Positions 25,001-40,000 of a stretch of DNA of 64,000 bases are shown one piece after another. Every line of letters starts with the position of its first letter. The stretch's first letter is position 1. The translations under genes were made by a program, and so were the position numbers. Location of the stretch: positions 43,404,875 to 43,468,874 of the forward strand of contig CM026561.1 of NCBI GenBank assembly GCA_015143295.1. The letters are read 5' to 3'. The notes below the pieces were generated by a model that was given only the letters and a program-made list of their open reading frames with translations, did not search any database and was not told the origin of the DNA. The stretch is from Tetracentron sinense (lineage: Eukaryota; Streptophyta; Magnoliopsida; Trochodendrales; Trochodendraceae).

Positions 25001-28000
25001 CAAATGGAATATCCTTATGTCAGTCGCATCCTATCGTTCGTGCTAGGATGTTTAAACCTTGTTGAAAGGAGTATGTAATGGAATGTAACCTTTGTCAAAC
25101 TGTCACAATTGGTCTAGTTGATGTCTGGTGGTGGTGAGATTTGCATTTGGTGAGTAACCAAATTGTTTTTGTCTAGCATTTAGTTCTCTGAGAAATTTTG
25201 TTCATGGATATTGAATCTCAGTTTTGTCAATAACATGTAGCTCTGCCAAGTCTTTCAGTTCAGTCATGCTTCTTCATTCATTCATAGGTGCAAATAGAGC
25301 GAAGAAGAAGAATGGTAGACTGGTTGTAGATATGACATCTAATCAACCTATTTCAAGTAATGTTTATCCAAATGTGTAATCACTTTAATTAAATTTTAGA
25401 CCATTAGAGGTCTTTGGGGAACAGCGATTTCCTTGGCTTTCACATATCTATGGATGTATTTGATATGTCAGGTGCTCTAAGAGGCTCCGACACCCTCGTC
25501 ACCAAAAACTAAAATAAAAAATTGATGTATTTGATATGGCCATTCTGTCTTTGGTTCAAGGAATCTTGTGCTAGATTGAAGAACCTATCAGCAATAAGAA
25601 ACCGTTGTGATTGGCCCAAGTAACTAAGCCCATCATGCTGTTTTCAGCTATTTTTACTTGTACATGAGGTGGTTTTATTTGTGTCCCACATTTCAGTGGG
25701 GGCAGATTCTCTTTCTGATCTAATCATTAATAATAAAATATGAACCGGAACAGTACAGGCAATACATCTCTTCTCTTCTTCTTCCTTCCTACAACTAGAC
25801 CACTAATTTCTGCCAGGCATCAGAGCATGAAACTCTCAAAAAATCCATCAAAAGTTTGCGAGGTGAAAAAATGCAGGCCAGAGTCATCCAATTATATGGC
25901 TTGCGTCAGCAGCCATACGGTTGATCCCCTAGTGAAAGTGTCCATAGCGTCCTGTTTTGAGTGGGTGACTAATGCAACTGTGTGGTGCCCTAGATTGAGA
26001 GGCATGCTTAATGGTTGAGAATTGGAGGATTCTTTTGTCTTCTTAGTGATCTTTTGTCACACCTTGTCCCTTTTCAAGGGTTGATCGTTTATGGTTTGAG
26101 AACAATAAAGGTAAGTTTTCGTTGAGATTCTTATTTAAATCTTTGCCAGTCAGTTCTTGTCTCCCTTTTCCTTATCCATGTGTGGAACCCTAACGTTTTA
26201 TATAAGGCATCGTTATTCCTTTGGATGACATCGTTGGATAAGATTATCACATGCGATTAAATGAGATGACCAACCACTGTTTTATGTGCTTTGAGACAGA
26301 GGCATTTGGAGTCATTTCCTATCATAGTTGGGGACAATTTAGATCCTCTCTTGCTCCTTTGGAGACTTCCTGTCTCGTTGGCTCTCGTTTAAGTTGGATG
26401 CTTCTCTCTTTGGGTTGTTGGCTCGTTTTATATACGGCATCGTTATTCCTTTGGATGACATCGTTGGATAAGATTATCACATGCGATTAAATGAGATAAC
26501 CAACCGTTGTTTTATGTACTTTGAGACGGAGGTGTTTGGAGTCATTTCCTATCATGGTTGGGGACAATTTAGATCCTCTCTCGCTCCTTTGGAGACTTCC
26601 TGTCTTGTTGGCTCTCGTTTAAGTTGGATGCTTCTCTCTTTGGGTTGTTGGCTCGTTTTATATAAGGCACCGTTATTCCTTTGGATGACATCGTTGGATA
26701 AGATTATCACATGCGATTAAATGAGATGACCAACCACTGTTTTATGTGCTTTGAGACGGAGGCGTTGGGAGTCATTTCCTATCACGGTTGGGGACAATTT
26801 AGATCCTCTCTCGCTCCTTTGGAGACTTCCTGTCTCATTGGCTCTCGTTTAAGTTGGATGCTTCTCTCTTTGGGTTGTTGGCTCCTCTGCCAGGGGCAAT
26901 TGCATAGTCTATTTGAAAGGAGAGGAACATTAGTCTTTGATGACTTGTCTCTCCCTTGGAGCAGGTTTGTTCAAGGATTCTTCAGCTTTTGATAGCTTGG
27001 TATTCCATTTGGAGGGACTTCAAGGATTCTTCAGCTTCTGATAGCTTGGTATTCCATTTGGAGGGACTATGTATGTTTGTTAAATCCTTGTGATTTGCGA
27101 TTCAAATCCTTACGATTCGATTTGAATCCCAAGCAAAATGATTCAAATCGGATGTGAAAATCTTAATCGGGTAAATCCCATTTTATTTGCGATTTCGTTT
27201 ACGATTTGCGGTTCAAATTGTACGTTTCATGCAATTCAAGTGATTCGAGCATGAAACCCCTTTTATGGACCACAACTTGACAAATATTTTTTATTCTTTT
27301 GATTTTCTAAAGACACTTTATGTCTTTTAAGAAAGAAAAAGCAAGAAAACCCCTATTATGGACATGTCAAAACCATGGTTTAAAATTTCGATACGTATTG
27401 ACCGATTCGGGCCGATACGTATCCTATTTGGAGCTACCCGATACACTGGTACGCTGGAAAAAAAAATCCCCTGTATCAGCCTTATCGGGTCGATACAGGC
27501 TCGATACGTTCAATACGGGCCCGATACAGGGCTTTTTCAGTTAATTTTTTTTCTCCTTCCATTTACACTAAGATCCACAATACATATCTAATACATAAAA
27601 CTTATTTACATAAAATGTTATTTAAGTAAATGACTTTAAATTAATTTTACTTTCATTTACGTAAGATATTAATATGTAACTAAGGTTATCCCCCCATTTG
27701 AATTCAATAAAAAATTATCTTGGATCTAAATTCCTAAAAAATAAAAAGTCAACTTTCCAGTTCAAGAACAAAACCCTCTTTTTAGCACCATTTAGGGATT
27801 GGGTCAGAATTTCAACTTTCCAATGATAGGGTATTTGTCATATATTAAAACTTCATAAATTCTATTATATAAAAAATTACCAAAACCCAAAAGTCTGGCA
27901 AAAAGTCAACTAACAGTGTAATATTTAGCATAAAAGACTTACATTAAGCTTAAAATTTGTAGTTGTAATTCAATACATTCTTATTTTAAAGTTTTAAAAT

Positions 28001-31000
28001 CTAGATTGTTTTTTTTTATACTTAGCTGAGTGACTATGGTTTGTATTTTCATACATTTTTATCAGTTCACACGCCTTTTTTAACTTATAAAGTTGTTAAC
28101 TCTCGTATGCATTGTTATAAACATAATTGAAGGCCTTCATTTAGTTTATTTTTAGCTTATATTTGCATTAAAAGAAGTTTTATGCAAGGTATCAAAGATT
28201 TTTCTTGCGTATTAAAACGTTTCTTAGCGTATCCTGATTTTTTCCGCCGTATCCATCCGATACGGACCGATAAATTGATACGTATCCTCTTTTGGACTTA
28301 CCGATACAACACCCGATACCGATATTTTGAACCATGGTCAAAACCCCTATTGGGTTTTTTCTCTATTGCTGACATGCTGTAAAACGGGGGAAAAAAAAAG
28401 GAAGAAGAAAGATGATGTTGGATTTTGGGAAAACTTGATACTTTATTTTATTAGTCTTTTTAATTATACAAGTCTTGATACTTGATCTCATACAACATGA
28501 TTATACGAGTTTCCTTCTGTTGATTTATCTTCAATGATATGGGTTTTTTTTTTTCATTTTATGGAGTTCATTTGCGTTTTTATAGTGTATGCAATGAATG
28601 GTCATTACTTTCTTTTATCAATAGATATGTATGCAATCTTTTGGATAATATATTATTCTATTTTTCTGATTTATTAAGTATTTTTTAAACAATTTTTTAA
28701 AAAATGGATTGAATCTTACGATTTACGATTTGAATCCCGATTTGAATCGAATCAGTCCTAAAACGATTTTACGATTCGATTACGAGATGTGTGTGCACTT
28801 GCTCATATGGCTTAGTTGATATTGCTGTAGTTTTGAGCCTTCCCCTTTGTGGGAAGTCGCACCTTTTGGTTATTCTTTTGGGTTCACCTCCTTGTGATCC
28901 CTCTGTTTTTGTTGTGCTCTTTTCCCCTTATATATATATGTGCGTGTGTGTATGTGTTAGAGAGAAAAAAATGTGATTATGCAGGCTATATGCATCTTGG
29001 CTGGTGCAGTCTCATCTTGTGTGTGATTTACTGATAAAATTATTTTTATGATTTTGCAGGTTATATACATCTTGGTGAGGATGCTTATCTTTCATTCCAC
29101 TTTCAATTGGAAGCATTGGGTTGGCCTCTTTGTGACATCTATGGCATACTTAATTCCTTATCAACAACTTGCTAAAATGGCAAACCCATCTTATGCTGAT
29201 GATGGAGAGCTTCTAGATGGCGGGTTCGATATGAGCACTGGTGGAGTTTGTGGGTATGTCTTTCTCAGTTTCTGTTCTTTTTTCTTTTCTGCTTTCATAA
29301 ATGGTATGCATTTTAGTCATATTTCAGGAAGAGATTCTTCAATGTGAACCATCTTTATAGCGTGATTTGTGAAATGGGTTTGGTTCTTGTTTAGAATATC
29401 CAGGTCTAATTAAAACTTTAAAAATTGAATGTGGGTGTATCCTGGTTTGTTTAATTTCGGAAATTTGGTATTATGAATTAAGAAACACGGTGGTTGGAAC
29501 CATGGTGGTTGGTATTTTCTGACACCTTGGACTGTATGCATGACCTCATGGTCCACCCATTCATCAGCATTTCAGACTTTTAAACTACTAGGCCACCTCC
29601 TAGTGTGGTACTCTTGATCGCTGATCTGATAATCTGCAAAGCTTGTTAATGCTGGGCATCTCATACTGTATGCATGGGCACATGATCCACAGACTATCAA
29701 GCTGGACAATTCAATTGTTAGACAACCTCATGGATGGCCATGATCAAATTACTCTTAATAGACTTTCCTTAATCGTCATATGTACTCCTTTGTACTGCAA
29801 TTAGTTTACCAGGTCAAAGTTTTAACTTTACCATAGAAGGTTTCGGGTCCCCAATTGGTATGTCTTCGGCAATGGCCATTCCAATAGGCATCTCACCAAA
29901 TGAGTGGGTTGGATTGATGAGACAATGGGCCTCGTGCACCATGCATCGTCCCTGCTTACCACTATCAACCTATTCGATGCCAACAACACCATTTATTATA
30001 TTTTGTAAATCACACCAGGTTTGGCCTACTTTCATGTTTGGATTTCTTTCTATTCTTCCCCCAGAACTCCCAACTTACCTTTATCAAATCCCAAGTAGTT
30101 TTGTCAAAACATTCACATGACTGACTCAAGTAGCATAACCTGCTGGAACCAATCATCCCATATATTTGAACCCTGGAAAGAAATTGGTACTATCATATAA
30201 TATAATTTATAAGTTTGTGACACTAAAAGATTAGATGTCCATTGGAGATGTATGCCTTTATTAAATTTTGTGCAGAGATTAAATTCGAGATTGAATGAAT
30301 TCCTTCAATGGTGATTGGCAGCCACATCAGAATTCCTTCAATGGTGATTGGCAGCCACATCAGGGCACAAGTTATTGTAAAAAAAAATAAAATCTATGTA
30401 ATGATGATGACTTTGTGACTGAAAAAAAATCACATCTTAAAGTAATAAATGTTCAAATACTAAATCATAAAAACATTGAGATCATTGAATAAGAACTTTA
30501 CTTTGAATTTTTGAAATGATTAGAAATGCAATATAGCAACAACTGCCAAATGATCAAAGAAATGGCTATAAAAGTGGATGTTACCATCCAATTAATATAA
30601 AATAATCAAATATCCATAGTTGTAATTAGTAAGTCTTAAATTTCATTCCCGTACGATAGATGCATATAAAAAACAAGTCCGTAAGAACCAATGTTTAATC
30701 TCGTACAAATCTCGTTCTCGGGTTTTTATCTGTTGAAGTAAGTTTTTCACGAGAGTTTTTCAAATATGAATTTTTCTTTGGGTATTTCTTGCCTAAATCT
30801 CGGAATATTTACGTAATAAAAAGATAAAATTGTATTTCTCGCGAGACTTTTAAAATGCGGCGATAAAAACGGAGATTTAAATTTTAGATTTTTTTCTTGG
30901 TATTTCTCACAAGAAATTAGGTATTTTTCGGAAGATATGTAACAATGGTAAGAACCAAACCCATTCCTGGAATCACTATGGACCCAACTTCAATAACAAT

Positions 31001-34000
31001 CATCTAACGCAAGTTACAAAACCCAGGTGCCTGCTTAGGCGCGCCGAGTTGATTAGACACTTGTCTAGTTTCCGAGAAACCAACTTGATATCCAGGTTGT
31101 CATATATTCAAATTGGTTTACGTGCATTTTTTTCTAGTTTTATGCCAAACTTCAAAGTTCTAGTGTCTAGGCATTTATCAACGAAATAGGCAATTGCGTC
31201 GAACAACATCTATCCCAATATTGAATTTGAATGTAATCTCTTTCTTACTCTAAACACTGATAACTTCTCTACTCAATCTCAACATACAAATTGGAGGGGC
31301 ATATTTGGCTGAGATGGTACGGGTAGAAGCTGGAATCCCTAGATGTTCACTACAAATGGCTGACATACAGGGGGCTAGGGTGCCAGGATATTACCAATTT
31401 TATCTTATAATTCTCAGTGGCCTGAGTTTTAAAACTTTATCAGAACAGTATGATCCTTCGATCAGTTATTTTTAGGCTACGCCCTATTCTAGATAAAGTC
31501 AAAGAACGGTGAGGGTTAATGAATGGGAAAGTCACCTAAAGGTCCTCATTTCTAGATTCAAGATTGGGACACTGTCAACTTCTTCACAAAATTAGCTACG
31601 ATCACCAACTTAACACTTCCTTTTTTGTGTTGGACAAAATTGCAATCCTCCCCTCTCAATTCATCTTCCCGAAAAAAGAAAGAAAGTCTTCCCTCTCCTT
31701 CCCTCAAGTTCATGTTTTTCAAAACTTATGATTGTGTGATGACAGATCTAATAAAGTTGTCTATATTCCATATCTCCTTCATAGGGAAACATCAAATGAT
31801 CAAACAATCTCAACACCAACCTGAATTCCATATTCTTTTGTTATGTGAATGAATATGCAATTAATTCTACTTCTGATAAAAGCCCAAGACTTAGAAGGGA
31901 AGAATATTAAAGTTAAAAGCGGTTAATTTGAGAAATGTCAATATCCTCACAATTTTCCCAAACAGATGTCTTTGATCCCATTCTCCTGCATCCCTCAAGT
32001 ATTGGAGCAATGCCAGTGTTTTACTTATTCACAAAGTTTTCATCTCCCCAAAAGCCTGAGAATTTTGTCAAAAAATAAAAAGTGGGCACTAAGTTGGTGG
32101 TCATAGTTTATTTGGGAAGAGTTTGGTAATGTCTTGATTTGGATTTAAAGATGGAGACTCTTAGGTAATTTTCCCTTAATGAATTGGTGCACATTCATTC
32201 CTCTGAAATGGAGTCCAGGTGTTGTATAGTGTAATGGGTCCTGTTTTCCTCTATTTTCTTTTCTTCTCTTGTATGGGCCTTGGGCCCATCCTTTGTTATG
32301 TTATGTTTCTTAGTTAATATAAATAACATGGACTTCCCCATTCTGTCATTTTGCTCTCATCTTCTTCCTCTCCTTTCTCTCTTCTTCTCGTTCCCTCAAA
32401 CACTAACTAGCAAACCTACAAATCTACTTAATATCAGAGCATCAAGATGGAAGGAGTATCTTGATAAAACAGACCTGAAGACCACAACAGCCAAGGGAAG
32501 AACAGCCACTGTGACGTCACCAGCCGTATGGCTTAGGCTACCCATTGGGTTGTTTTGAAGGTATGTTCTTAGAGATCTTGAATTTAGGTAATTTTTTGAA
32601 TCATATATCATGTGATTGGGACCAATATTGGAGAAGTGACATGAATTTAAAGCAAAATGCAGAAAAAAAAAACAAAGAAAAAACACATGGTTTGGTTCAG
32701 ATTCAAATACAGTCATATGGTTTTTGTTAGTGGTTTTCAGATTTGAATACACAAAATGGTGGACCCCCTTTTTTTTTTTTGCAAGGAATGTTTCTAAACT
32801 AAGTTTGGTGCGATTAACAAAGATTTGGAGGAGTTGTGAGAGTTCTTCTAGCTCTTTAAGATACCGTTTTCTGTCGTGGGCCTATTTTCTGTTATTTTTT
32901 TGCTTAGGACAGCAACCTGTATGGCTGTATGGCCTCCTTAGTACTTGTTATGCCCATGGAAGGTGTTTTTTGATGAACTCAAGGTCGATTGGAAATGTGA
33001 CTCCCTTGTTCTTCGGGTATATTGAAGTTGGATTCGAAGCATTGTGATTGGAGATTTGATTCCATTGCTTCTTTGAGGGTTGTGTTTGCATGTGTGTGTT
33101 CAAAGAAATGTCAAAGACATACCAATCCTCAAATTTGGTATCTCCGAGTGTTGGAGCAGGACATGAGGGGTCAAGTAATGACAACTCTCAGTTACAAATC
33201 ACATTGGAGAAGCTTAATGGTGGGAATTATGTCTATTGGGCAAAGTCTATGGAAATGTTTATTGGAGCAAAGGGTAAATGGGGTTACCTACTTGGAGCGA
33301 ATGCGATAGAGGAGCCCGCAAAATCGGATCCTCAACATGCCAAATGGGTTTGATACATTTTGATAGTGATGTCTTGGCTAACCAATTCCATGTTATCCCA
33401 CATCAATAGGGGCTTGGTGTTCTTGAAAACTGCCTGGGATATATGGGACACCTTTGCTCAAACCTACTCGAATGTAGGTAACTTTGCCCAGCTTTATAAG
33501 CTCCAACGGAATTTCTCCCAAACTCGTCAGGGGGAGATGCCCTTGAATATGTACTATGCTAAGTTGAAGAGGAAATGGGATGAATTCGATCATTACTCTT
33601 AACTTTCAACCCAGTTGTACTGTAGATGCTGTTGCCTTCAAAAATGGATTAAATGGATGCGAATATTTGAGTTCCTCACCGGATTAAATCAAGAATAGGA
33701 GAATGCTTGCTCCCGGATCTCGGTCGAGATCCTCCTCCTGACACTCTTAATCGTGTTTATTCCTACATCCAAAGTGAAGCAAGTAGGCACGATGTGATGA
33801 CTCCTAACATGGTTACTGCTCGTGAGAGGTTTGCTCTTTCCTCCACTTTTTTATGGAAGAAGAGGTGGTAGAGGAAGTCTTAAGGGCGATTTGATGGTTC
33901 CTATCCCGATGACAAAGATAAGTTGAAATGTGATTAGTGTGGTCGACCTCGTCACAACTGATATTAGTGTTGGCAATTACATGGATGGTCTACCCAGAGA

Positions 34001-37000
34001 GGGGGTCGCACAGGGTGTATTTGGAGGCGATACTCGTCGCACAGGTGTATTTGGAGGTTATACTCATCGCGCAGGTAGTGTTGAAGATGGCATAGATCCC
34101 TCCACCGCAATATTGAAGCCATGCGTACAGTTATGTCCCAGTTGGGGACTCCTTCCACTGCATCCACATCCTCCTGTGCAGAGTCAGGTACCTCTGCCAC
34201 AGCCTAATTGTCTCTATCCCATTTTCACATTCTTCTTGGATCATTGATTTTGGAGCCTTTGAGCATATAACTGGTATGTCTTTGTTTTTTCATATCTTTA
34301 TTCTGGGCGAGATAATGTTCGTATTGCGAATGATACTATGTCCTTCGTTGTAGGCAAGGGTACCATCCATGTTTCTTCATCTATCATTTGTCTATTGTGC
34401 TTCGTGTACCTAACATCAATACTAATCTCTTGTCTGTTAATAATATTACCAAGTCCTTCAATTGTAGTCAAATTTTTCCTTCTCATTGTTTTTTTCAGGT
34501 TCTGGTGACGATGCAGATGATTGTCAGTGGTCGTGAGAAGAATGGTCTTTATCAGCTGAATTCTTCTCCTGTGGTACGTGCTTATCAGTCCTCTTTAGGC
34601 CATCCTTCTTTTTTGCTTCTCAAGAGGATGTTTCCTGAGTTGTTTCTTTCTTTATCTGATTTCTTTTAATGTGAAACTTGTGAATTGTTTAGACATTGTC
34701 AGGGGTCTCATACTCTCCTAGCACTTCTAAATGTAATTCAACTTTTGAGCTTGTTCACTCCACTATTATAAATCTCCCGAGAAATACTAAATTTCTCATG
34801 AGAAATCCAAGAAAAATATCTAAAGTTTAAAACTCCGTTTTTATCGCGATATTTTAAAAAATCTCACGAGAAATATAATTTTATCTTTCTATCCTGTAAA
34901 TATCGCGAGATTTAGCCAAAATTTTAAAAAAATCATAAGAAATACACTATGTTGTTGGTTTTATGAATTTATAACATGGTAATATTAATTATTATTTTCT
35001 ATAATTTTAAAATATATATTTAATGATTGCCGAGATTTAGGCAAGAAATACCCAAAAAAATTTCAAACTTAAAAATCTACGAGAAAAACTTTGGTTGATA
35101 AAAACTCGAGAACGAGATTTGTAACACTGGTTCACTTGGATGTCTGGGTGTCTTACACCCACCACCTCTGTGTTTGATTATAAATATTTGTTAATTGTGA
35201 CTTTTGTTGATTTTTCTCGTGCTACTTGGGTGTATCTTCTTAAGTTCAAATATGATGTTATGCTTCTTTTAAAGCTTTTCGTGCGATGGTATGCACTCAG
35301 TTTGATGCTAAAGTTAAGATCCTTTGCTCTGACATTGGTGGGGAATACTTTAGTGCTATGTACCTATTTTACAGACCATGACATTATTCACCAAATCACT
35401 TGTGTTCACACCCCACAACAAAATTGAGTTGGTGAACGCAAGAATCGACATCACCAGATCCCTGCTCTATACCATGCATGTTCCCAAATACCTTTGGTCA
35501 GAAGCCTTACTTTCTGTCGACTTTCTTATGAATAGGATGTCCTCATGGATCTTGGCCTTCAAAGCCCCACTTGACATCCTTCACTTGCATCTTCCCATTT
35601 TCCTATACCACCCAAAGTGTTTGGATATATCTGTGCGTTGTTATTGTGTCTAAACCGGACCACACCAAACTTGATCCTTGTGCGGTCAAATGTGTCTTCC
35701 ATGGCTATTGCCCCACTCAGAAGGGTTATAAGTGCTACCATCCTCCTTCTAGGAGGAAATGTATCAATTAATGCCTCTTTCTTTGAGGATGTTCTTTACA
35801 TTTCTACTCTGAAGACTTATCTTCAGGGGAAGAATGTTGACGTTGAAGATTTGTTTTCTCATGTACCTCTCGTCTTATTTTTAATATCCATTTTCTCCTA
35901 TGATTGACATTGGAAATAAGGGGAAAGATTTACAGGTTTATTCCAAGTGCCCAAGATCTTTGTCTCACATCCTCTACCAAGATTCTCCCTCAGATTTGGA
36001 TCCTTCTAACTCAGGTAATGACTTTGATCCCTCACCTGTTGATGATTTCAATCTTCCTATTGCCCCATTAGAAAGAGAATTAAATTTGCACTCTACACCC
36101 TATCTCCAGCTTTCTCTCTTATAACTCCATATCTGCATCCTATAGTGTCTTTTTCCCTTTCTCGTCTTCGGTGTCTTTGCCTTGCAATGTCTCTGAGGAT
36201 TTTGCCCATCCTAAGTGGAATGATGCAATGTGTGAAGAAATGGAGACTTTTGAAAAAAACTACACATGAGAACTTGTAGATCTTTTTAGGGAAAAGAAGT
36301 TGGTTGAATGCTGCAAGTGGGTCTTCATAGGGAAAGACAAGTCCGATGGATCCATGAAAAGGTACAAGGCAAGACTGGTAGCGAAGGGTTTCACACAGAC
36401 TCATGGAATCGATTACAATGAGACCTTTGCTCCTTTGGTTAAAATGAACTCCATCCGTGATTCTCTCCCTTGCTGCTAATCAAGACTAGCCTCTTCATCA
36501 ATTTGATGTGAAGAATGTCTTCCTTCATGGAGACTTGGAAAAAGTTTACATGACTGTCCCTCCTGGTTTCAGCTTTTCCACAGTACAAGGGAAGATTTTT
36601 AAACTAAATAAGACCTTATATGGGCTAAAGCAGTCTCCTCCTGCCTGGTTTGAAAAGTTCAATGGAGCCATGAAGAAACGAGGGTACATTCAAAGTCAAG
36701 TTGATCATACTTTGTTTATCAAACAATGTCAGACAAAGACAACTGATCTTATAGTTTGTGGATGACATAGTTTTGACAGGGTTTGATGAAAAATAAATAA
36801 AGAGATTAAAATCGCAACTGGATACAAAGTTGATATAAAGGACTTAGGGCAGTTAAGGTACTTTGTTGGCAAATATGTAAAAGATTCACCAATTAATGTC
36901 TACCTTCCAAAAAGAAAAATACTTTATGGCATAGAAGTTGCCAGATCAAAGAAATGTGGGATATTTATCTTACAAAGGAAGTACATTCTAGACTTTCTTA

Positions 37001-40000
37001 GAGAAAAATAGATGTTGGGATGTAAGCCTTTGAATATGCCAACATAGTAGAATCACAAGTTAGTAGATGATGGCGATGAACCTCTCAGTGATGCAGGAAG
37101 ATATCCGAGGCTTGTTGGTCGTGTACTCGTGTTATCTACATTTCCCTCACTCGCCCTGATATAACATATGCAATGAGCGTGGTGAGCCAATTTATGCATG
37201 CTCTAAAAACCTTTCTTGAAGAGGTAGTTTACAAGATTCTCAGATACTTGAAATCCTTTCATGGGAAAGAGATTTTTTTTGGTTGTCATGGGCACTTACG
37301 AGAGCCTACATGTGACGCCCCGAACCCGTGCCTAAGGAATCAAGTTCTGAGACGTGTGCCCATTCGTCATTACCACGCAAGCGGAAGACTTTGTCTACGA
37401 AAATACGGGAATTTTCAAACTTTTATTCAAGAGTTTACATAAGCAATAACTAGTCATCACAATAACCCATCATAAGCAAGCACGTTACCTTACTAGCTAC
37501 AATAGCCTTTAATTTTGGCGCCACAAATGCACCGGTACACTTTCCAAAATCTATCAAGCGTAGCTGTTTGCCAATCGGCGATCGCTTCAGAATTTGAAGA
37601 CATAAAATGAGGGGTGAGCTATAGAGCCCAGTAAAATCCACAATCCATCTAGACTATTTTCCACATAGTAACATCTATTCATAACGATGTAGTAGTACAA
37701 TTTAATTCTTATAGTATAATAATATGCAGAATAATAATATCGTAATCCGTGACCTGAGGTCACTTAGGGCTATTTCACCCTATTTCGAAGTTCCCAACCT
37801 CTAATTTAGTTCATCCAATCATCGTCTACAACACTATGTTACCATCCTAGATAACAGTCACACTCTATCCTTGAGTCCGTAGACTCGATCAACTGGGCTT
37901 TCGCCCGTGTTCAATCTTTACTCTTGAGTCCTTAGACTCAGTATCCAATTTAGAGTCCGTAGACTTGAAACAACCTGTTACCATGACGTCCCATACCATC
38001 ATGATAACTATCGAGATCAACCGGGCTTACACCCAATTGAATCAAACCTTGAGTCCTTAGACTCCGTATAACCTTGAGTCCTTAGACTCAACACACAATC
38101 AACAACTTGTATCATCTCCGGACATACCTAAGTACAGTGATCTCTATTCCTCAACCTGTCTTGGGACATACCTAAGCACAACGATTCCCATTCCTCAACC
38201 TGTCTTTCAAAGTCTTGTTGGAACACACTGAAGTACAGAGGTCCCTATCCTTCAAAGTATTATTGGAACATACCAAAATAAATAAGTCACCATCCTTTAT
38301 GGTACAACATCATATTTAATCTTTACCAGGGCATACTTGAGTACAAAGGTCACCATCCCCACGGGACATACCTGGGTATAAAGATCACCACCCTATTAGG
38401 GTATTTGTCACCCTCAACCTGACTCTATTGGGACATACCTAAGTACAGCGATCCCCATTCCTCGACGTATCTTGGGATATACCTAAGTACACCGGTTCCT
38501 ATTCTTCAACTTGTCTTTCAAAGTCTTGTTGGAACACACCAAAGTTCAAAGGTCCCCACCCCTCCCATGGTTTAAAATTTCGATACGTATTGACCGATAT
38601 AGGCCGATACGTATCCTATTTGGAGCTACCCGATACACTGGTACGCCGGAAAAAAAAATCCCCTGTATCAGCCTTATCGGGTCGATACAGGCTCGATACG
38701 TTCAATACGGGCCCGATACAGGGCTTTTTTAGTTAATTTTTTTTCTCCTTCCATTTACACTAAGATCCACAATACATACCTAATACATAAAACTTATTTA
38801 CATAAAATGTTATTTAATTAAATGAATTTAAATTAATTTTACTTTCATTTACGTAAGATATTAATATGTAACTAAGGTTATCCCCCCATTTGAATTCAAT
38901 AAAAAATTATCTTGGATCTAAATTCCTAAAGAATAAAAAGTCAACTTTCTAGTTCAAGAACAAAACCCTCTTTTTAGCACCATTGAGGGATTGGGTCAGA
39001 ATTTCAACTTTCAAATGATAGGGTATTTGTCATATATTAAAACTTCATAAATTCTATTATATAAAAAATCACCAAAACCCAAAAATCTGGCAAAAAGTCA
39101 ACTAATAGTGTAATGTTCAACATAAAAAGACTTTCATTAAGCTTAAAATTTGTAGTTGTAATTCAATACATTCTTATTTTAAGGTTTACAATCTAGATTG
39201 TTTTTTTTATACTTAGCTGAGTGACTATGGTTTGTATTTTCATACATTTTTATCAGTTCACACGCCTTTTTTAACTTATAAAGTTGTTAACTCTCGTATG
39301 CATTGTTATAAACATAATTGAAGGCTTTCATTTAGTTCATTTTTAGCTTATATTTGCATTAAAAGAAATTTTATGCAAGGTATCAAAGATTTTTCTTGCG
39401 TATTAAAACGTTTCTTAGCGTATCCTGATTTTTTCCGCCGTATCCATCCGATACGGACCGATACATTGATACGTATCCTCTTTTGGATTTACCGATACAA
39501 CACCCGATAACGATATTTTGAACCATGACCCCTCAAAGTATTGTTGGAACATACCGAAGTACAGAGGTCCCCAGCCCTTAAGCCAACCTTCATTCTCCTG
39601 ACCTAGTCAAAGAGGATCTATGGATAACACTCCACCCACTTCCGATGATAAACCACGAACCTAATCAAAGAGGATCCATGGATATCATTCCACCCACTCC
39701 CGACTATAAGTCACGTATCTCGCCAAAGAGGATCCATGGATATTATTCGACCCACTCCCGACTATCAGTCACAGAGAATGAACACCACCACCATCTATAT
39801 CATCACAACCTCTGTTGGGTGTGTACCCACCCATACAGGTCAATGCCCCCTCAAGGTAACGTTTTTGAGTTGGTAAACTCAATACAATCATGGGTCCGCA
39901 GAGACCTGAAACAACCCTGAGCCCATTGGCCCAATACTATCCTAACTCTCCCGACTATCAGTCACGGAAGAACCCCGACTCTTAATAGATACCGCCTCTC

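Noticed and set aside
26251..26992. Three similar proteins as a tandem gene family
   Set aside because: They are the 230-bp tandem units of LINE-derived DNA, each ended by a stop in the same place; not independent genes.
29860..30120. 86-codon plus frame in intron 2
   Set aside because: No motif and no relation to the flanking exons of the TMEM208-like gene; treated as chance.
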